Shown in pieces: positions 15,779 to 23,284 of a stretch of DNA of 28,469 nt. Position numbers and translations under genes: made by a program. The first letter of the stretch is position 1. The number at the start of each line of letters is the position of its first letter. The notes under the pieces are model-generated. The model was given only the letters and a program-made list of their open reading frames with translations. It was not told the origin of the DNA and did no database searches. The stretch is from the IMG/VR virus record IMGVR_UViG_3300031951_000941, positions 1 through 28,469 of that record, one strand, 5' to 3'. The DNA is from a virus.

Positions 15779-16747
15779 TTATGTAATAAAAAGAGTTGCT
15801 TCTTCCTTTCTTCTTCTAACTAATCCAGGTAAAACACTACCCCCAGCGGTTATTGGTCCAGCTGCAATTAGTTGAGATGCAGCTCCAAAATTATTACTAT
15901 TTAAAGCTTTAGCAAGTTCAACTTTTAAACTACCACAATTATAAACATAACTTATTAAAGAAGCCTTTTGTTTATTAGATAGACTATTAAAAACGGCTTC
16001 AGTTATTTTTCTTTCACCACTACCAACTAATCTATTTTTGTAAGGTCCTGAAACTTCATATTGTAACATTTTCAATGCCGCATCCACTGTGGTGGTATCG
16101 GTTTGCAATACATCTCTTATCTTTCCATCTGCACCAATAATTTTATCCGAGCCGAATCCTAATCTCCAAGCATTATAATCCCAAGCGGCTTTTGCGGCAA
16201 ATCCTTCATTTTTACCAATAAACTGTGCCGATAATGTAACCCAATCTGCACTAAAATTTAATGCACCTAAATCAACTGAAATCGCACCTGAAAATCCGGG
16301 TGTAAATCCCCCACCCGCTCTAAATCCTGAAACAAATGGTTTTCCGGTATTAAATGTCCCAACTTCTACTACATCATCTATATTTTTTACAGGTGTATCT
16401 TCATCTGGAATATTGCTCAAATCACTTTCTTTTTTTATTTTTTTATCTACATCTTCTTCACTTGTTCCATTTTGTAACTCACTAGATTGTAATTGAGATT
16501 GTTGTTCATCTACGTTTTCTTTTGCTGGAAAATCATCTTCGTTAAGCTGTGTTGGTGTGGGTCTAGCACTTTCTACATTATAACCCGTCCAAGTTACTAA
16601 ACCTGGAGCAGCAATAGTTGCAGGACCTGCTTGGTATAAAGTAGTCATATTTACAATACCACTTACAGTACCTAAATGTGCCTGGGCATATTTGATAAAT
16701 TCATCTACAATTAAGGCCGTATTTTGAGTTGGATTTACTGCTGACAT
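15779..16747 (-). CDS. Tail-associated lysozyme, T4-type GH24-like (322 aa)
   Basis: The C-terminal ~150 residues match T4-type lysozymes. There is a KNEGF motif with candidate catalytic Glu181, Asp190 exactly nine residues later as in T4 (E11/D20), then RLGFGSD. A distal helix NSLSNKQKASLISYVYNCGS follows, and RRRKEEATLF lies near the end. The third T4 catalytic position (Thr26) appears not to be Thr here. Residues 1-65 form a separate domain (TLYQAGPATIAAPG, WTGYN) that may dock it in the baseplate. Residues ~112-148 are a linker almost identical to one in the neighbouring CHAP protein. Role: local cell-wall cutting during tail penetration, as T4 gp5 lysozyme does. It lies three bases after the CHAP gene and is last in the spike operon. 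Confidence 0.82.
   Translation of the reverse strand: MSAVNPTQNTALIVDEFIKYAQAHLGTVSGIVNMTTLYQAGPATIAAPGLVTWTGYNVESARPTPTQLNEDDFPAKENVDEQQSQLQSSELQNGTSEEDVDKKIKKESDLSNIPDEDTPVKNIDDVVEVGTFNTGKPFVSGFRAGGGFTPGFSGAISVDLGALNFSADWVTLSAQFIGKNEGFAAKAAWDYNAWRLGFGSDKIIGADGKIRDVLQTDTTTVDAALKMLQYEVSGPYKNRLVGSGERKITEAVFNSLSNKQKASLISYVYNCGSLKVELAKALNSNNFGAASQLIAAGPITAGGSVLPGLVRRRKEEATLFIT
16330..16413 (-). repeat. Duplicated linker DNA, copy 1 (in lysozyme)
   Basis: This 84-base stretch aligns without gaps to 17362-17445, with nine mismatches by eye. It encodes an IPDEDxPVKNIDDV...TFNTGKPFVSGF linker. Confidence 0.9.
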
Positions 16748-16750
16748 ATA

Positions 16751-18151
16751 TTAACAAATTACTAATCCGGCTACACAACTTGTTTTTATTTCATGTGTTC
16801 TTAAATAATTATCCGCGCCATTACCATCAACTCCGAACCACTTATTACCTTCTTTTTTCCAAAAAATACCAATATGATTAAAAGGTACTGTTTTACCAGG
16901 CCAATGATAAATAACTGCCCAACCTGGTTGTGGATTCACACTTTCATGTCCACCGTTTCTCAAATCTATAAGTCTTCCATTAGCACCTGCCCATGCAAAC
17001 CAATCAGGTACCCAACTTCTTCTATAATCTCCATTAGGACCGTCACCGAATTTATTTGGATTTTTTGTTGCTTTAATACCAGCACCAGCTTCATCCCACC
17101 AGGTAGAAACGGTACATGCACACCAATGCGCAGGACTTGTTAATCCACAATTAGCTAAAATTTCAACTATTCTAGGATGTCCCCAATTAGAAAACTTTGG
17201 ATTTTCCGCAACTGGTGCTGGTGGTGTTACTGTTGCATCTCTTAATGCAATTGCCAAAACCCTTTGACCTAAAGTTGCATTTGGTGGAAAAGTTGGAGGC
17301 CCATAAGGTCCACCACCACCGCCAAATCCTCCACCAAACCCAGCACCCGCTTTAAAACCAGAAACAAAAGGTTTACCGGTATTAAAAGTCCCCGCTTCAA
17401 TTACATCATCAATATTTTTTACAGGTGCATCTTCATCTGGAATATCACTTGAATTTACGGTTGTTGTTTGAGTACTAACGTTTGTTTGAGTACTTGTTTG
17501 GGTTGTATTAGTTTGCGTATTATTTGTAGATTTTTCAACTGTTTGTGGTTCTAATGGTGTGTTTTTTAAAGGTATAGTATATTTTGTATTTTCTTCTAAA
17601 GCTCCTTCAAGATGATTTATTAAATCAGTATATGTATCTGCAATATCTTGTTTATTGTTTTCTAATGCAGTATCTCTTTTAGTTATTGCACTTTCTAAAT
17701 TTTCTTGATACTGAATTCTTTCTTGTGGAGTTAAATCAAAATTTGATTCAACGCTTAAAAGTGGTTTTTGCCAAACTCCAACGTTAGTTGCTCTATTATC
17801 ATTTACAGCAATGTTTTGAATTGCGTTTGGTACAGGTGGTAAAATAGTTGGTATAACATCATTACCCAAAATAGCCGTTGACCAATATATTTTAACCCCC
17901 TCTCCCATTTCTCCTACTAAATCATATGGTTGATTTGAAGTTAATCCTTTTTGTAAAGCACTTATAAATAATTGCTTCATACCTTCAACATCACCACTTC
18001 TTACTTTTGTTTTGTGAAACGCATCAAATCCTCTTTTAATCGCAGCATCATATTCTTTGGCATACGCGTCCGCTACAATTTCTATATTATTAATTGCATC
18101 TGGATTGTTTGAAACTCTTAAAATGTTATCTTTAAAAATTTGCCAAGACAT
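16751..18151 (-). CDS. Tail-associated CHAP/NlpC-type peptidoglycan hydrolase (466 aa)
   Basis: The N-terminal ~130 residues (MSWQIFKDNILRV; YDAAIKRGFDAF; EMGEGVKIYW) are helical and may dock to the spike. Residues ~140-190 look coiled coil. A Thr/Gln/Asn-rich spacer (~205-233), a duplicated linker (~236-273) and a Gly-rich hinge (~270-283) follow. The C-terminal domain (~295-466) has HWCACTVSTWWDEAG with candidate nucleophile Cys343 in the WCA motif, NPQPGWAVIYHW, and NHIGIFW with candidate catalytic His426. This is the Cys-His arrangement of CHAP endopeptidase/amidases. It probably cuts peptide bridges while the adjacent lysozyme cuts glycan strands. It overlaps the upstream gene stop by one base (TAATG). 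Confidence 0.8.
   Translation of the reverse strand: MSWQIFKDNILRVSNNPDAINNIEIVADAYAKEYDAAIKRGFDAFHKTKVRSGDVEGMKQLFISALQKGLTSNQPYDLVGEMGEGVKIYWSTAILGNDVIPTILPPVPNAIQNIAVNDNRATNVGVWQKPLLSVESNFDLTPQERIQYQENLESAITKRDTALENNKQDIADTYTDLINHLEGALEENTKYTIPLKNTPLEPQTVEKSTNNTQTNTTQTSTQTNVSTQTTTVNSSDIPDEDAPVKNIDDVIEAGTFNTGKPFVSGFKAGAGFGGGFGGGGGPYGPPTFPPNATLGQRVLAIALRDATVTPPAPVAENPKFSNWGHPRIVEILANCGLTSPAHWCACTVSTWWDEAGAGIKATKNPNKFGDGPNGDYRRSWVPDWFAWAGANGRLIDLRNGGHESVNPQPGWAVIYHWPGKTVPFNHIGIFWKKEGNKWFGVDGNGADNYLRTHEIKTSCVAGLVIC
17362..17445 (-). repeat. Duplicated linker DNA, copy 2 (in CHAP hydrolase)
   Basis: This is the partner of 16330-16413: a direct repeat with nine mismatches over 84 bases and the same reading frame in both genes. 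Confidence 0.9.
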
Positions 18152-18897
18152 TATTTAGATAGTTTTTGCATCCCCCAAGATACTAAATTAGGTTCTTCAT
18201 TTTTATAATTTTCTATAAATAATTCCACAGCTCTTCCTTCGGTAACTTTACCTTTAAATGTAAATGCTCCAACTGGACCAACATATCTATCTCCTTCGTA
18301 AAGTCCTACATCAATTCGTTTTCCATCCCATTCATATTTGTAAGCCACTTTTCCTTTAGATTTTCCTGCTATAGCTTCATCTATTACTTTCTTTTGATAC
18401 GCAAGTAATTCTTCTTTAGTTGCACTTCGGCTTTCAGGTCCTTTAAATGAAACTTCTCCATCATTAAATCTTGATTCCATATAAAAGTTTGGTAGATTAG
18501 CTCTCAAATATATTTTATAACCTTTGTATTCTTCTACAAAATTAGCTCTAGGGTCTTCTGGTGGTTTAGGTGGTGGCACTGGTTTTTGAACTGCGGGAGC
18601 TGGTGCGTAATCAAACTTCTTTTCTTCCTTTTGATAAATTGGTGGTTTTGGAGGAGTTTTTGGTTTGAATTTTTTTAATTGTGGAAATGCTGGTTTTTTA
18701 GGAATTTTAGGTAAATCTGGTATTCCCAATGAATCTTTTAATCCATTCAACAACTGTTTAATAGCGGCCGCTCCCCCATTAAATGCGTTCTCTAAACCAC
18801 CTTTTACCAAACCTTCTGCTTTTGCAGCATTTTCACCAACAGCGCCTTTTATAGCGCCCTGTCCTGCTTGTTTTGCTTTATCTAATTTTTCTGACAT
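18151..18897 (-). CDS. Spike-operon protein with Pro-rich middle (248 aa)
   Basis: The N-terminal ~55 residues are Ala/Gly/Lys-rich and amphipathic (MSEKLDKAKQAGQGAIKG; GGAAAIKQLLNGLKDSLG). Residues ~58-115 are a Lys/Pro arm (IPKKPAFPQLKKFKPKTPP; VQKPVPPPKPP). The C-terminal ~130 residues form a compact domain (EEYKGYKIYLRANLPNFYME; YKYEWDGKRIDVGLYEGDRY). I recognise no family. The N-terminus could be a membrane-active or core-packing helix, the arm could cross the baseplate hub, and the C-domain could bind a partner. It sits between the spike and the CHAP hydrolase, so a hub or tail-tip role is likely. It overlaps the CHAP start by one base. Confidence 0.6.
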   Translation of the reverse strand: MSEKLDKAKQAGQGAIKGAVGENAAKAEGLVKGGLENAFNGGAAAIKQLLNGLKDSLGIPDLPKIPKKPAFPQLKKFKPKTPPKPPIYQKEEKKFDYAPAPAVQKPVPPPKPPEDPRANFVEEYKGYKIYLRANLPNFYMESRFNDGEVSFKGPESRSATKEELLAYQKKVIDEAIAGKSKGKVAYKYEWDGKRIDVGLYEGDRYVGPVGAFTFKGKVTEGRAVELFIENYKNEEPNLVSWGMQKLSK

Positions 18898-18898
18898 A

Positions 18899-20134
18899 TT
18901 ACGCTGTTTGATTTATTTTACTTAAAATATCATTTAATTTTGATTTTATTTTTCCAAACTCCGGTCTATTTTTTGGTCCTTCCGCGGTTGGACCGGATGG
19001 AGTTAAAAATACCATAGTTCCTATTTGGTCAATTAGTTCCGATAATATTTCAACAAGCTTCTGTCCTTTAACTAAAGGTTCTAAATCTTTACTTCCTAAA
19101 AATATTGAACCATTACCAGTAAAAAAGTTTATATTTCTATCATTTGTTACAACATGAATATCTTCACCTACATTAACATTTATGCCTCGCTTATTATCAA
19201 TGGACATTCCACCATCTGAAATAAATCCATAATTGCCTTTTGAATAAAAAAGCATTTCAGCATTTCTTGCAGATAATATTATTCTACCAGAATTTATTAA
19301 TACTTGGTCACCTTTGAGTTCTGATGGATATGGTTTGAATGATAATGGTTTTTGTGAAAAATCCGTAGAACCTTTTTCATCAATTGTTCCAGGTATAAAA
19401 GGAACAACATACTGACCTGAACTCATTAATATTGTAGAACCATCTCTATTAATATCTTCGGTGATAGAACCAGATTTAGCCGAAAAAATTTGTGTTGATG
19501 ATGCTTCTCTATTTCTTATTGTTACAGTTGGTGAAAATGTACTGCCAGGATTATTGTATGCCGATAATCTAATACTTTGACCAAATCTTGATTCAATTAA
19601 AGTATCTCCTTCAAATAAAGATAATCTATGTATATTTGTGGGAGAAAATACTTTACCATAACCACTTTCATCAGGCGCTAGACCATCTGCACTACTTCTT
19701 GGTGTTTGTGTACTTGCTACATTTTGATAATGTTCTGCTTTATTTGCACCACTTAAATCTTCTCTATCACTATTAATATTTAAAAATCTTGCATTAATTG
19801 TATTTGCAGAACTACTTAAATTTTTATTTCCTGCTACATCTTTTGCGTATCTTCTATATGTGTATGTGGATTCAATTTGGATTATTTCTACCATTTCATT
19901 TCTGATAGGTAAATCAATAAAATTTTTATTATGCGGATAGGCTAAAGGTAAACTTTCTTTACTGGTAAATGTATTTCCAAATTTTCTAAACACAACTGCT
20001 CCTACATCACCAGGTTCAGTATAACGCGGATGTGTATTATCTAAAATAACATCATAAACTACTGCATAATTTTGTGAAAGATTTAAATCATTATTTTGAC
20101 TTAAATTACCTACACCATATCTATTAAAAGCCAT
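18899..20134 (-). CDS. gp5-like central spike / baseplate hub protein without lysozyme (411 aa)
   Basis: The N-terminal region (about residues 25-95) fits the OB-fold of T4 gp5 and gpV-type spikes: PGDVGAVVFRKFG, then AYPHNKNFIDLPIRNEMVEI. The EGDTLIESRFGQSIRLS signature (about 175-191) is typical of these spikes. Residues ~260-365 form short repeated strands (RIILSARNAEMLFYSKG; DIHVVTNDRNINFFTG) consistent with a triple beta-helix needle. They end at LGSKDLEPLVKGQKLVEIL, a conserved trailing helix in this family. In T4 a lysozyme is inserted between OB-fold and needle; here none is present, and lysozyme and CHAP genes lie two and three genes downstream. It overlaps the preceding stop by one base. 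Confidence 0.82.
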   Translation of the reverse strand: MAFNRYGVGNLSQNNDLNLSQNYAVVYDVILDNTHPRYTEPGDVGAVVFRKFGNTFTSKESLPLAYPHNKNFIDLPIRNEMVEIIQIESTYTYRRYAKDVAGNKNLSSSANTINARFLNINSDREDLSGANKAEHYQNVASTQTPRSSADGLAPDESGYGKVFSPTNIHRLSLFEGDTLIESRFGQSIRLSAYNNPGSTFSPTVTIRNREASSTQIFSAKSGSITEDINRDGSTILMSSGQYVVPFIPGTIDEKGSTDFSQKPLSFKPYPSELKGDQVLINSGRIILSARNAEMLFYSKGNYGFISDGGMSIDNKRGINVNVGEDIHVVTNDRNINFFTGNGSIFLGSKDLEPLVKGQKLVEILSELIDQIGTMVFLTPSGPTAEGPKNRPEFGKIKSKLNDILSKINQTA

Positions 20135-20526
20135 TACTTTACTGATTTTTTAAGTTCTTCTAATTCAAATTCCAAATCATCTACTCTTTCAACTTCTTGT
20201 TTAGTTTCTTCTAATTCTCTTAATAATTGATTCTTTTCAAATTCAGTAAGAAACCCATCTTGTCCTTCCGATTTCTTTTCAGAAGCAACAATTTTTTGAA
20301 CAATAGATGCCAACTTTACCAATTGGTCATCATTCTTTACTGAACTATCAATTAGACCATGCAATACAGGTCCTATGGTTGCAACATCACCCGAATGTTT
20401 AACCATTTTTTTAAGTTCTTCAATAAGTGAGCTTATTTTGTGTCTTTTAGATACCTGATTGTTATAGATATCTTCAAATAGGGAGCTTAAGTTTTTTCCC
20501 TTAAATATTTCAAAATCCGTTGACAT
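20134..20526 (-). CDS. Coiled-coil protein of the spike operon (130 aa)
   Basis: This 130-residue all-helical protein starts MSTDFEIFKGKNLSSLFEDI. The middle has KISSLIEELKKMVK and VATIGPVLHGLIDSS. The last ~35 residues are a dense Glu/Lys coiled coil (QLLRELEETKQEVERVDDLE, then LEELKKSVK). It contains no cysteine, signal peptide or enzyme motif. It is the first gene of the unit carrying spike, CHAP and lysozyme, 21 bases after an ATATTTATA element, and its stop overlaps the spike start as TAATG. A hub assembly chaperone or minor hub subunit is plausible, but nothing in the sequence assigns it. Confidence 0.6.
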   Translation of the reverse strand: MSTDFEIFKGKNLSSLFEDIYNNQVSKRHKISSLIEELKKMVKHSGDVATIGPVLHGLIDSSVKNDDQLVKLASIVQKIVASEKKSEGQDGFLTEFEKNQLLRELEETKQEVERVDDLEFELEELKKSVK

Positions 20527-20547
20527 ACTTTACTATTTTTGTATGTC

Positions 20548-20556
20548 TATAAATAT
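20548..20556 (-). promoter_or_regulatory. ATATTTATA element before the spike operon
   Basis: Sense TATACATATTTATAGACATAC, 21 bases before the ATG at 20524-20526, in the 50-base gap after the Ntn-hydrolase gene. No terminator hairpin was seen in this gap. Confidence 0.5.
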
Positions 20557-20576
20557 GTATAATGAAAAAAGTGGGT

Positions 20577-21407
20577 TTATAATTCTATAACCTCAATCTT
20601 TATCTTTGGTTGGTAATCTTTTGGAAGTTGGTTATTGATACCTTTAAACTCTTTAACTTTATTTTTAAAAATAGTGATTTCTAAAATACGGTCAGTAAGG
20701 TTCATTACAGTTTGTGAAGAAGTAGACATTTCAGATGTATCTCTTTTCATATTTAAAGCAGGCCTTTTTGGAAAGAATTCTTTTCTCATTGCCTGAGCTA
20801 TCTCTTTCCAATCCTCAACTTTATCAACTGATTTCTCTGCTGATATTTTTCTCATTTTAGAACTCAAATATTTTTCACCATGCGTATATCCTGCATCAGT
20901 AAAAAGATGTCCATGATTAGTACGAACAACAGGTGATTCGGAGTTTTGTATTTTTATATCTGGCTTATGTTTTGATGTAGTTTCAATACTAACCATATGT
21001 TTTGGGGATGAAACAAATGTGTGCCCTTTAAGTGATAATCCACTCTTACCCTTATATGTTACAGCAGCTTTTAGTGCTTCTTTAATTGATGGTTGTTTTA
21101 TAATGTTTCTCATCTTATCACCATCAGGACCCGGCTTACCGCCTTTCTTTACTATCTTTGCTTCTGCTTCGTCATGTCCCACTAATAGTGCAGAGTTTAC
21201 TACACCAATACCATGCTCATTTAATCCTTCACTCCAATCAGTAATTAAATCATGTAGGTATGCAACTTCAACACCATCTATTATAGTGTGAACAATTTCA
21301 AGTTCAGGATTATAAGTTCTATCCCTATTTTTAGCAAGGATAAACTTATCTCCAACTTCTTTAGATACAATAATACATTCGTTTATCATCTTGCTAAGCT
21401 TTTGCAC
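20577..21407 (-). CDS. Ntn-hydrolase-like protein with a predicted 10-residue packaging leader (about 276 aa)
   Basis: The body matches acyltransferase/amidohydrolase-type Ntn hydrolases (C45/C59/NRDE-like). A cysteine is followed by IIVSKEVGDKFILAKNRDR (the NRD motif), then GLNEHGIGVVNSAL and a distal TNHGHLF. In such enzymes the Cys must be N-terminal to act as nucleophile. In-frame starts are TTG (21410), GTG (21407) and ATG (21389). I prefer GTG because it gives a 10-residue leader, MQKLSKMINE, in register with the four genes upstream and ending INE directly before the Cys. Even from the ATG the product would begin MINE-Cys. The GTG start overlaps the upstream gene by 14 bases; the ATG leaves a 4-base gap. 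Substrate unknown. Leader function is inference. Confidence 0.72.
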   Translation of the reverse strand: MQKLSKMINECIIVSKEVGDKFILAKNRDRTYNPELEIVHTIIDGVEVAYLHDLITDWSEGLNEHGIGVVNSALLVGHDEAEAKIVKKGGKPGPDGDKMRNIIKQPSIKEALKAAVTYKGKSGLSLKGHTFVSSPKHMVSIETTSKHKPDIKIQNSESPVVRTNHGHLFTDAGYTHGEKYLSSKMRKISAEKSVDKVEDWKEIAQAMRKEFFPKRPALNMKRDTSEMSTSSQTVMNLTDRILEITIFKNKVKEFKGINNQLPKDYQPKIKIEVIEL

Positions 21408-22491
21408 CAACTACTGTAATAACTTTTTGATAAAAAGATTCTATATCCTGCATTTCATCAATCTTCACTTTAAGTTTATCTAAATTCTTTTTAATTGCGT
21501 TATCAAATGTCACATCGTAATTTGCACCTTGCTTTTTCTTAATCATTGCTACCCAAATTACTGCTTGCATTTCCAATGGTTTCATTCCAAATTTACTTGC
21601 CAATTCTTGCGTTAATTTTGCAATATAAACATAATTTGCAGTCTTACCTAAAAACTTTGATTTTTCTTTTTTATCCATATGTGGGTAAAAAAATGATGCC
21701 ATCCAAGTATCCATTGTAACCGGCAACCAACCACCTTCAAATTCGTAGTTTGGGTCTAATAGATTCAGAGTAAAAGAAAATACTTTTTCTGCTGATATTA
21801 CAGTTTCAGTTCCTAATGCTCCAGAAGGTGTAAAGTGTCTTGCTATCTCATTTACTACATCTGATTTAGAAAAGTTAAATCCTTTTGATGAATATAGTCT
21901 TAATGCTCTCACTAAATTAGAAAGATATGATGGTAAGTTTCTAACATTCTTAACCATTCTTTCAATTGTTTCCATATCTCTAAATTCACCAGCTTTGATT
22001 TTTTTGTATAAATCATTTGGTTGCATAGAAATCATTTCATTAAATCTTTCAATTCTTTTTGGGTCTTTAATATCAGCTTTTATACCTTCAAAACATCTTG
22101 CGGCTAATAAAAAGTTTTGTGCTAATTTATTTTGTGGTGAAAATATTGCCATTAAGATAAGAAATAAACATCCATCAGATTCACCCAATGCACTTAACAT
22201 CTTTTTATTCATATCTTCGTACCAACCCTTTGCTTCTAGTCCTGCTTCTAAAAATCCTTCTAAATTATCCAATACTCCTTTATCAACTGCAATAACATAT
22301 CCACCTTTCTCTAATTCATCAGGTGACATTTTTGTGAAATCGGGTTTAGGTGCTTCTGAAATGTTTTCAGTAATATCATCAATATCAGCACCAAATTTGG
22401 AAAATAAATTATCCAACGCACCATATTGAGATGCATTTAATTTGAATCTTTTACTATTAGTTTCTTTTATTAAGCTACCTAACTTTATCAT
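21394..22491 (-). CDS. Predicted head-packaged protein, HhH/DUF7178-like (365 aa)
   Basis: A longer frame opens at 22548, but I choose ATG 22489-22491. It overlaps the upstream stop as TAATG and gives the leader MIKLGSLIKE shared by its neighbours. The mature part is helical. It contains FLILMAIFSPQNKLAQN (about 110-126), KVFSFTLNLLDP (236-247), VTMDTWM (258-264) and LEMQAVIWV (306-314). This resembles an uncharacterised phage-associated family with a helix-hairpin-helix-like glycosylase/nuclease layout ('SP..N' helix, 'K...F..NL', 'vT.DtW', 'Qa..W'). I cannot confirm the match. If packaged, a DNA-binding or DNA-repair role on entry would make sense. The Asp in VTMDTW is the residue to test. 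Confidence 0.7.
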   Translation of the reverse strand: MIKLGSLIKETNSKRFKLNASQYGALDNLFSKFGADIDDITENISEAPKPDFTKMSPDELEKGGYVIAVDKGVLDNLEGFLEAGLEAKGWYEDMNKKMLSALGESDGCLFLILMAIFSPQNKLAQNFLLAARCFEGIKADIKDPKRIERFNEMISMQPNDLYKKIKAGEFRDMETIERMVKNVRNLPSYLSNLVRALRLYSSKGFNFSKSDVVNEIARHFTPSGALGTETVISAEKVFSFTLNLLDPNYEFEGGWLPVTMDTWMASFFYPHMDKKEKSKFLGKTANYVYIAKLTQELASKFGMKPLEMQAVIWVAMIKKKQGANYDVTFDNAIKKNLDKLKVKIDEMQDIESFYQKVITVVGAKA

Positions 22492-22973
22492 TACCCTTTG
22501 CAGGTTCTCCACCCACCACCTTTTGATTTGTAATTTTTTGCAGCCCATCCATTTGCATAAGCCGATGGATATACATCAAACTTTCTTTTTGCTGCCGCTT
22601 TTGATGCTGCCCATTTACCAGGATCGGTTGGACAATTCTTTTCTAAAAATAGTTGCATTGCTTCTTCAATCACTTCATGCTTCTTTCTACCTTGACAATG
22701 CGCTCTTTGTGAGAATCCTTTTGGGTTAGAACAATTGATTGATTTCTTATATTTTGCACTCCACTTCTCATTCATTTCGCCAAGTCCGCATCTTTCCATA
22801 AACTCATCAGCATTTACTTCAATTCCTTCTTTTTTGAAATCTCTTAATCTATCCAATGCCATTTGTTTGCGGTTATCTATATCTTTAACCTGAACTAGCA
22901 TTTCAACAATACCATCAATCATTTCTTTTTGATGTGGTTGTTCTTCTTTTAATAAATTACTTAACTTTATCAT
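22491..22973 (-). CDS. Predicted head-packaged basic Cys-containing protein (160 aa)
   Basis: The leader is MIKLSNLLKE, ending in an LKE site. A helical section follows (about 15-70), then a Cys/His/basic block, KWSAKYKKSINCSNPKGFSQ followed by RAHCQGRKK (about 70-98). A second basic block contains CPTDPGKWAASKAAAKRKF and AYANGWAAKNYKSKGGGW near the C-terminus. I recall both blocks as recurrent short motifs in small proteins of marine T4-like phages, without known function. The many Lys/Arg and aromatic residues suit nucleic-acid contact inside the capsid. The start overlaps the previous gene by four bases (ATGA) and the stop overlaps the next start by one. Confidence 0.72.
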   Translation of the reverse strand: MIKLSNLLKEEQPHQKEMIDGIVEMLVQVKDIDNRKQMALDRLRDFKKEGIEVNADEFMERCGLGEMNEKWSAKYKKSINCSNPKGFSQRAHCQGRKKHEVIEEAMQLFLEKNCPTDPGKWAASKAAAKRKFDVYPSAYANGWAAKNYKSKGGGWRTCKG

Positions 22974-23284
22974 GCTCCAGTTTTTACAAATGTTGGTTTT
23001 TGACCTTTTGATTTTTCACCACCTTTCTTAGCATCTCCTGCTTTAGACTGTGCTGCTCTTTTTCTTTTTACAAATGCTGCTCTACCATCAGGCCCTAACT
23101 TAGCTGCTTTTTCTTTTGATAAACAAGCTGCGTATGCATCGCCCGATTTACTATCACCACATTTACCTACCTTCTCACCTTTAGAGTTATATCTATCCCA
23201 ACCACCACCGGTAGTAGAACCAGTCTTACCTTTACCAAACCACTTACGAAGGTCTTCCGCCATTATATCTCTTAATAGTATCAT
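22970..23284 (-). CDS. Predicted head-packaged small basic protein (104 aa)
   Basis: The leader MILLRDIMAE has Met rather than Leu/Ile at position 8 but keeps Leu4 and Glu10. The mature part contains GGGWDRYNSKGEKVGKCGDS (about 27-46), SGDAYAACLSKEKAAKLG and then FVKRKRAAQSKAGDAKKG. It ends in a Gly/Lys tail, KGQKPTFVKTG. Two cysteines and a very high Lys content suggest a compact DNA-binding or DNA-condensing internal protein; this short family recurs in T4-like environmental phages as far as I recall. It starts at TAATG with the preceding gene and overlaps the next by ATGA, so its dose is linked to its neighbours. Confidence 0.72.
   Translation of the reverse strand: MILLRDIMAEDLRKWFGKGKTGSTTGGGWDRYNSKGEKVGKCGDSKSGDAYAACLSKEKAAKLGPDGRAAFVKRKRAAQSKAGDAKKGGEKSKGQKPTFVKTGA

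Noticed and set aside
21995-22429. A 144-codon plus-strand frame
   Set aside because: It is antisense to the 365-aa leader-bearing gene and matches no family.
22492-22548. N-terminal extension of the 365-aa protein to 22548
   Set aside because: It would add 19 residues overlapping the upstream gene. The ATG at 22491 is supported by TAATG coupling and by the shared leader.
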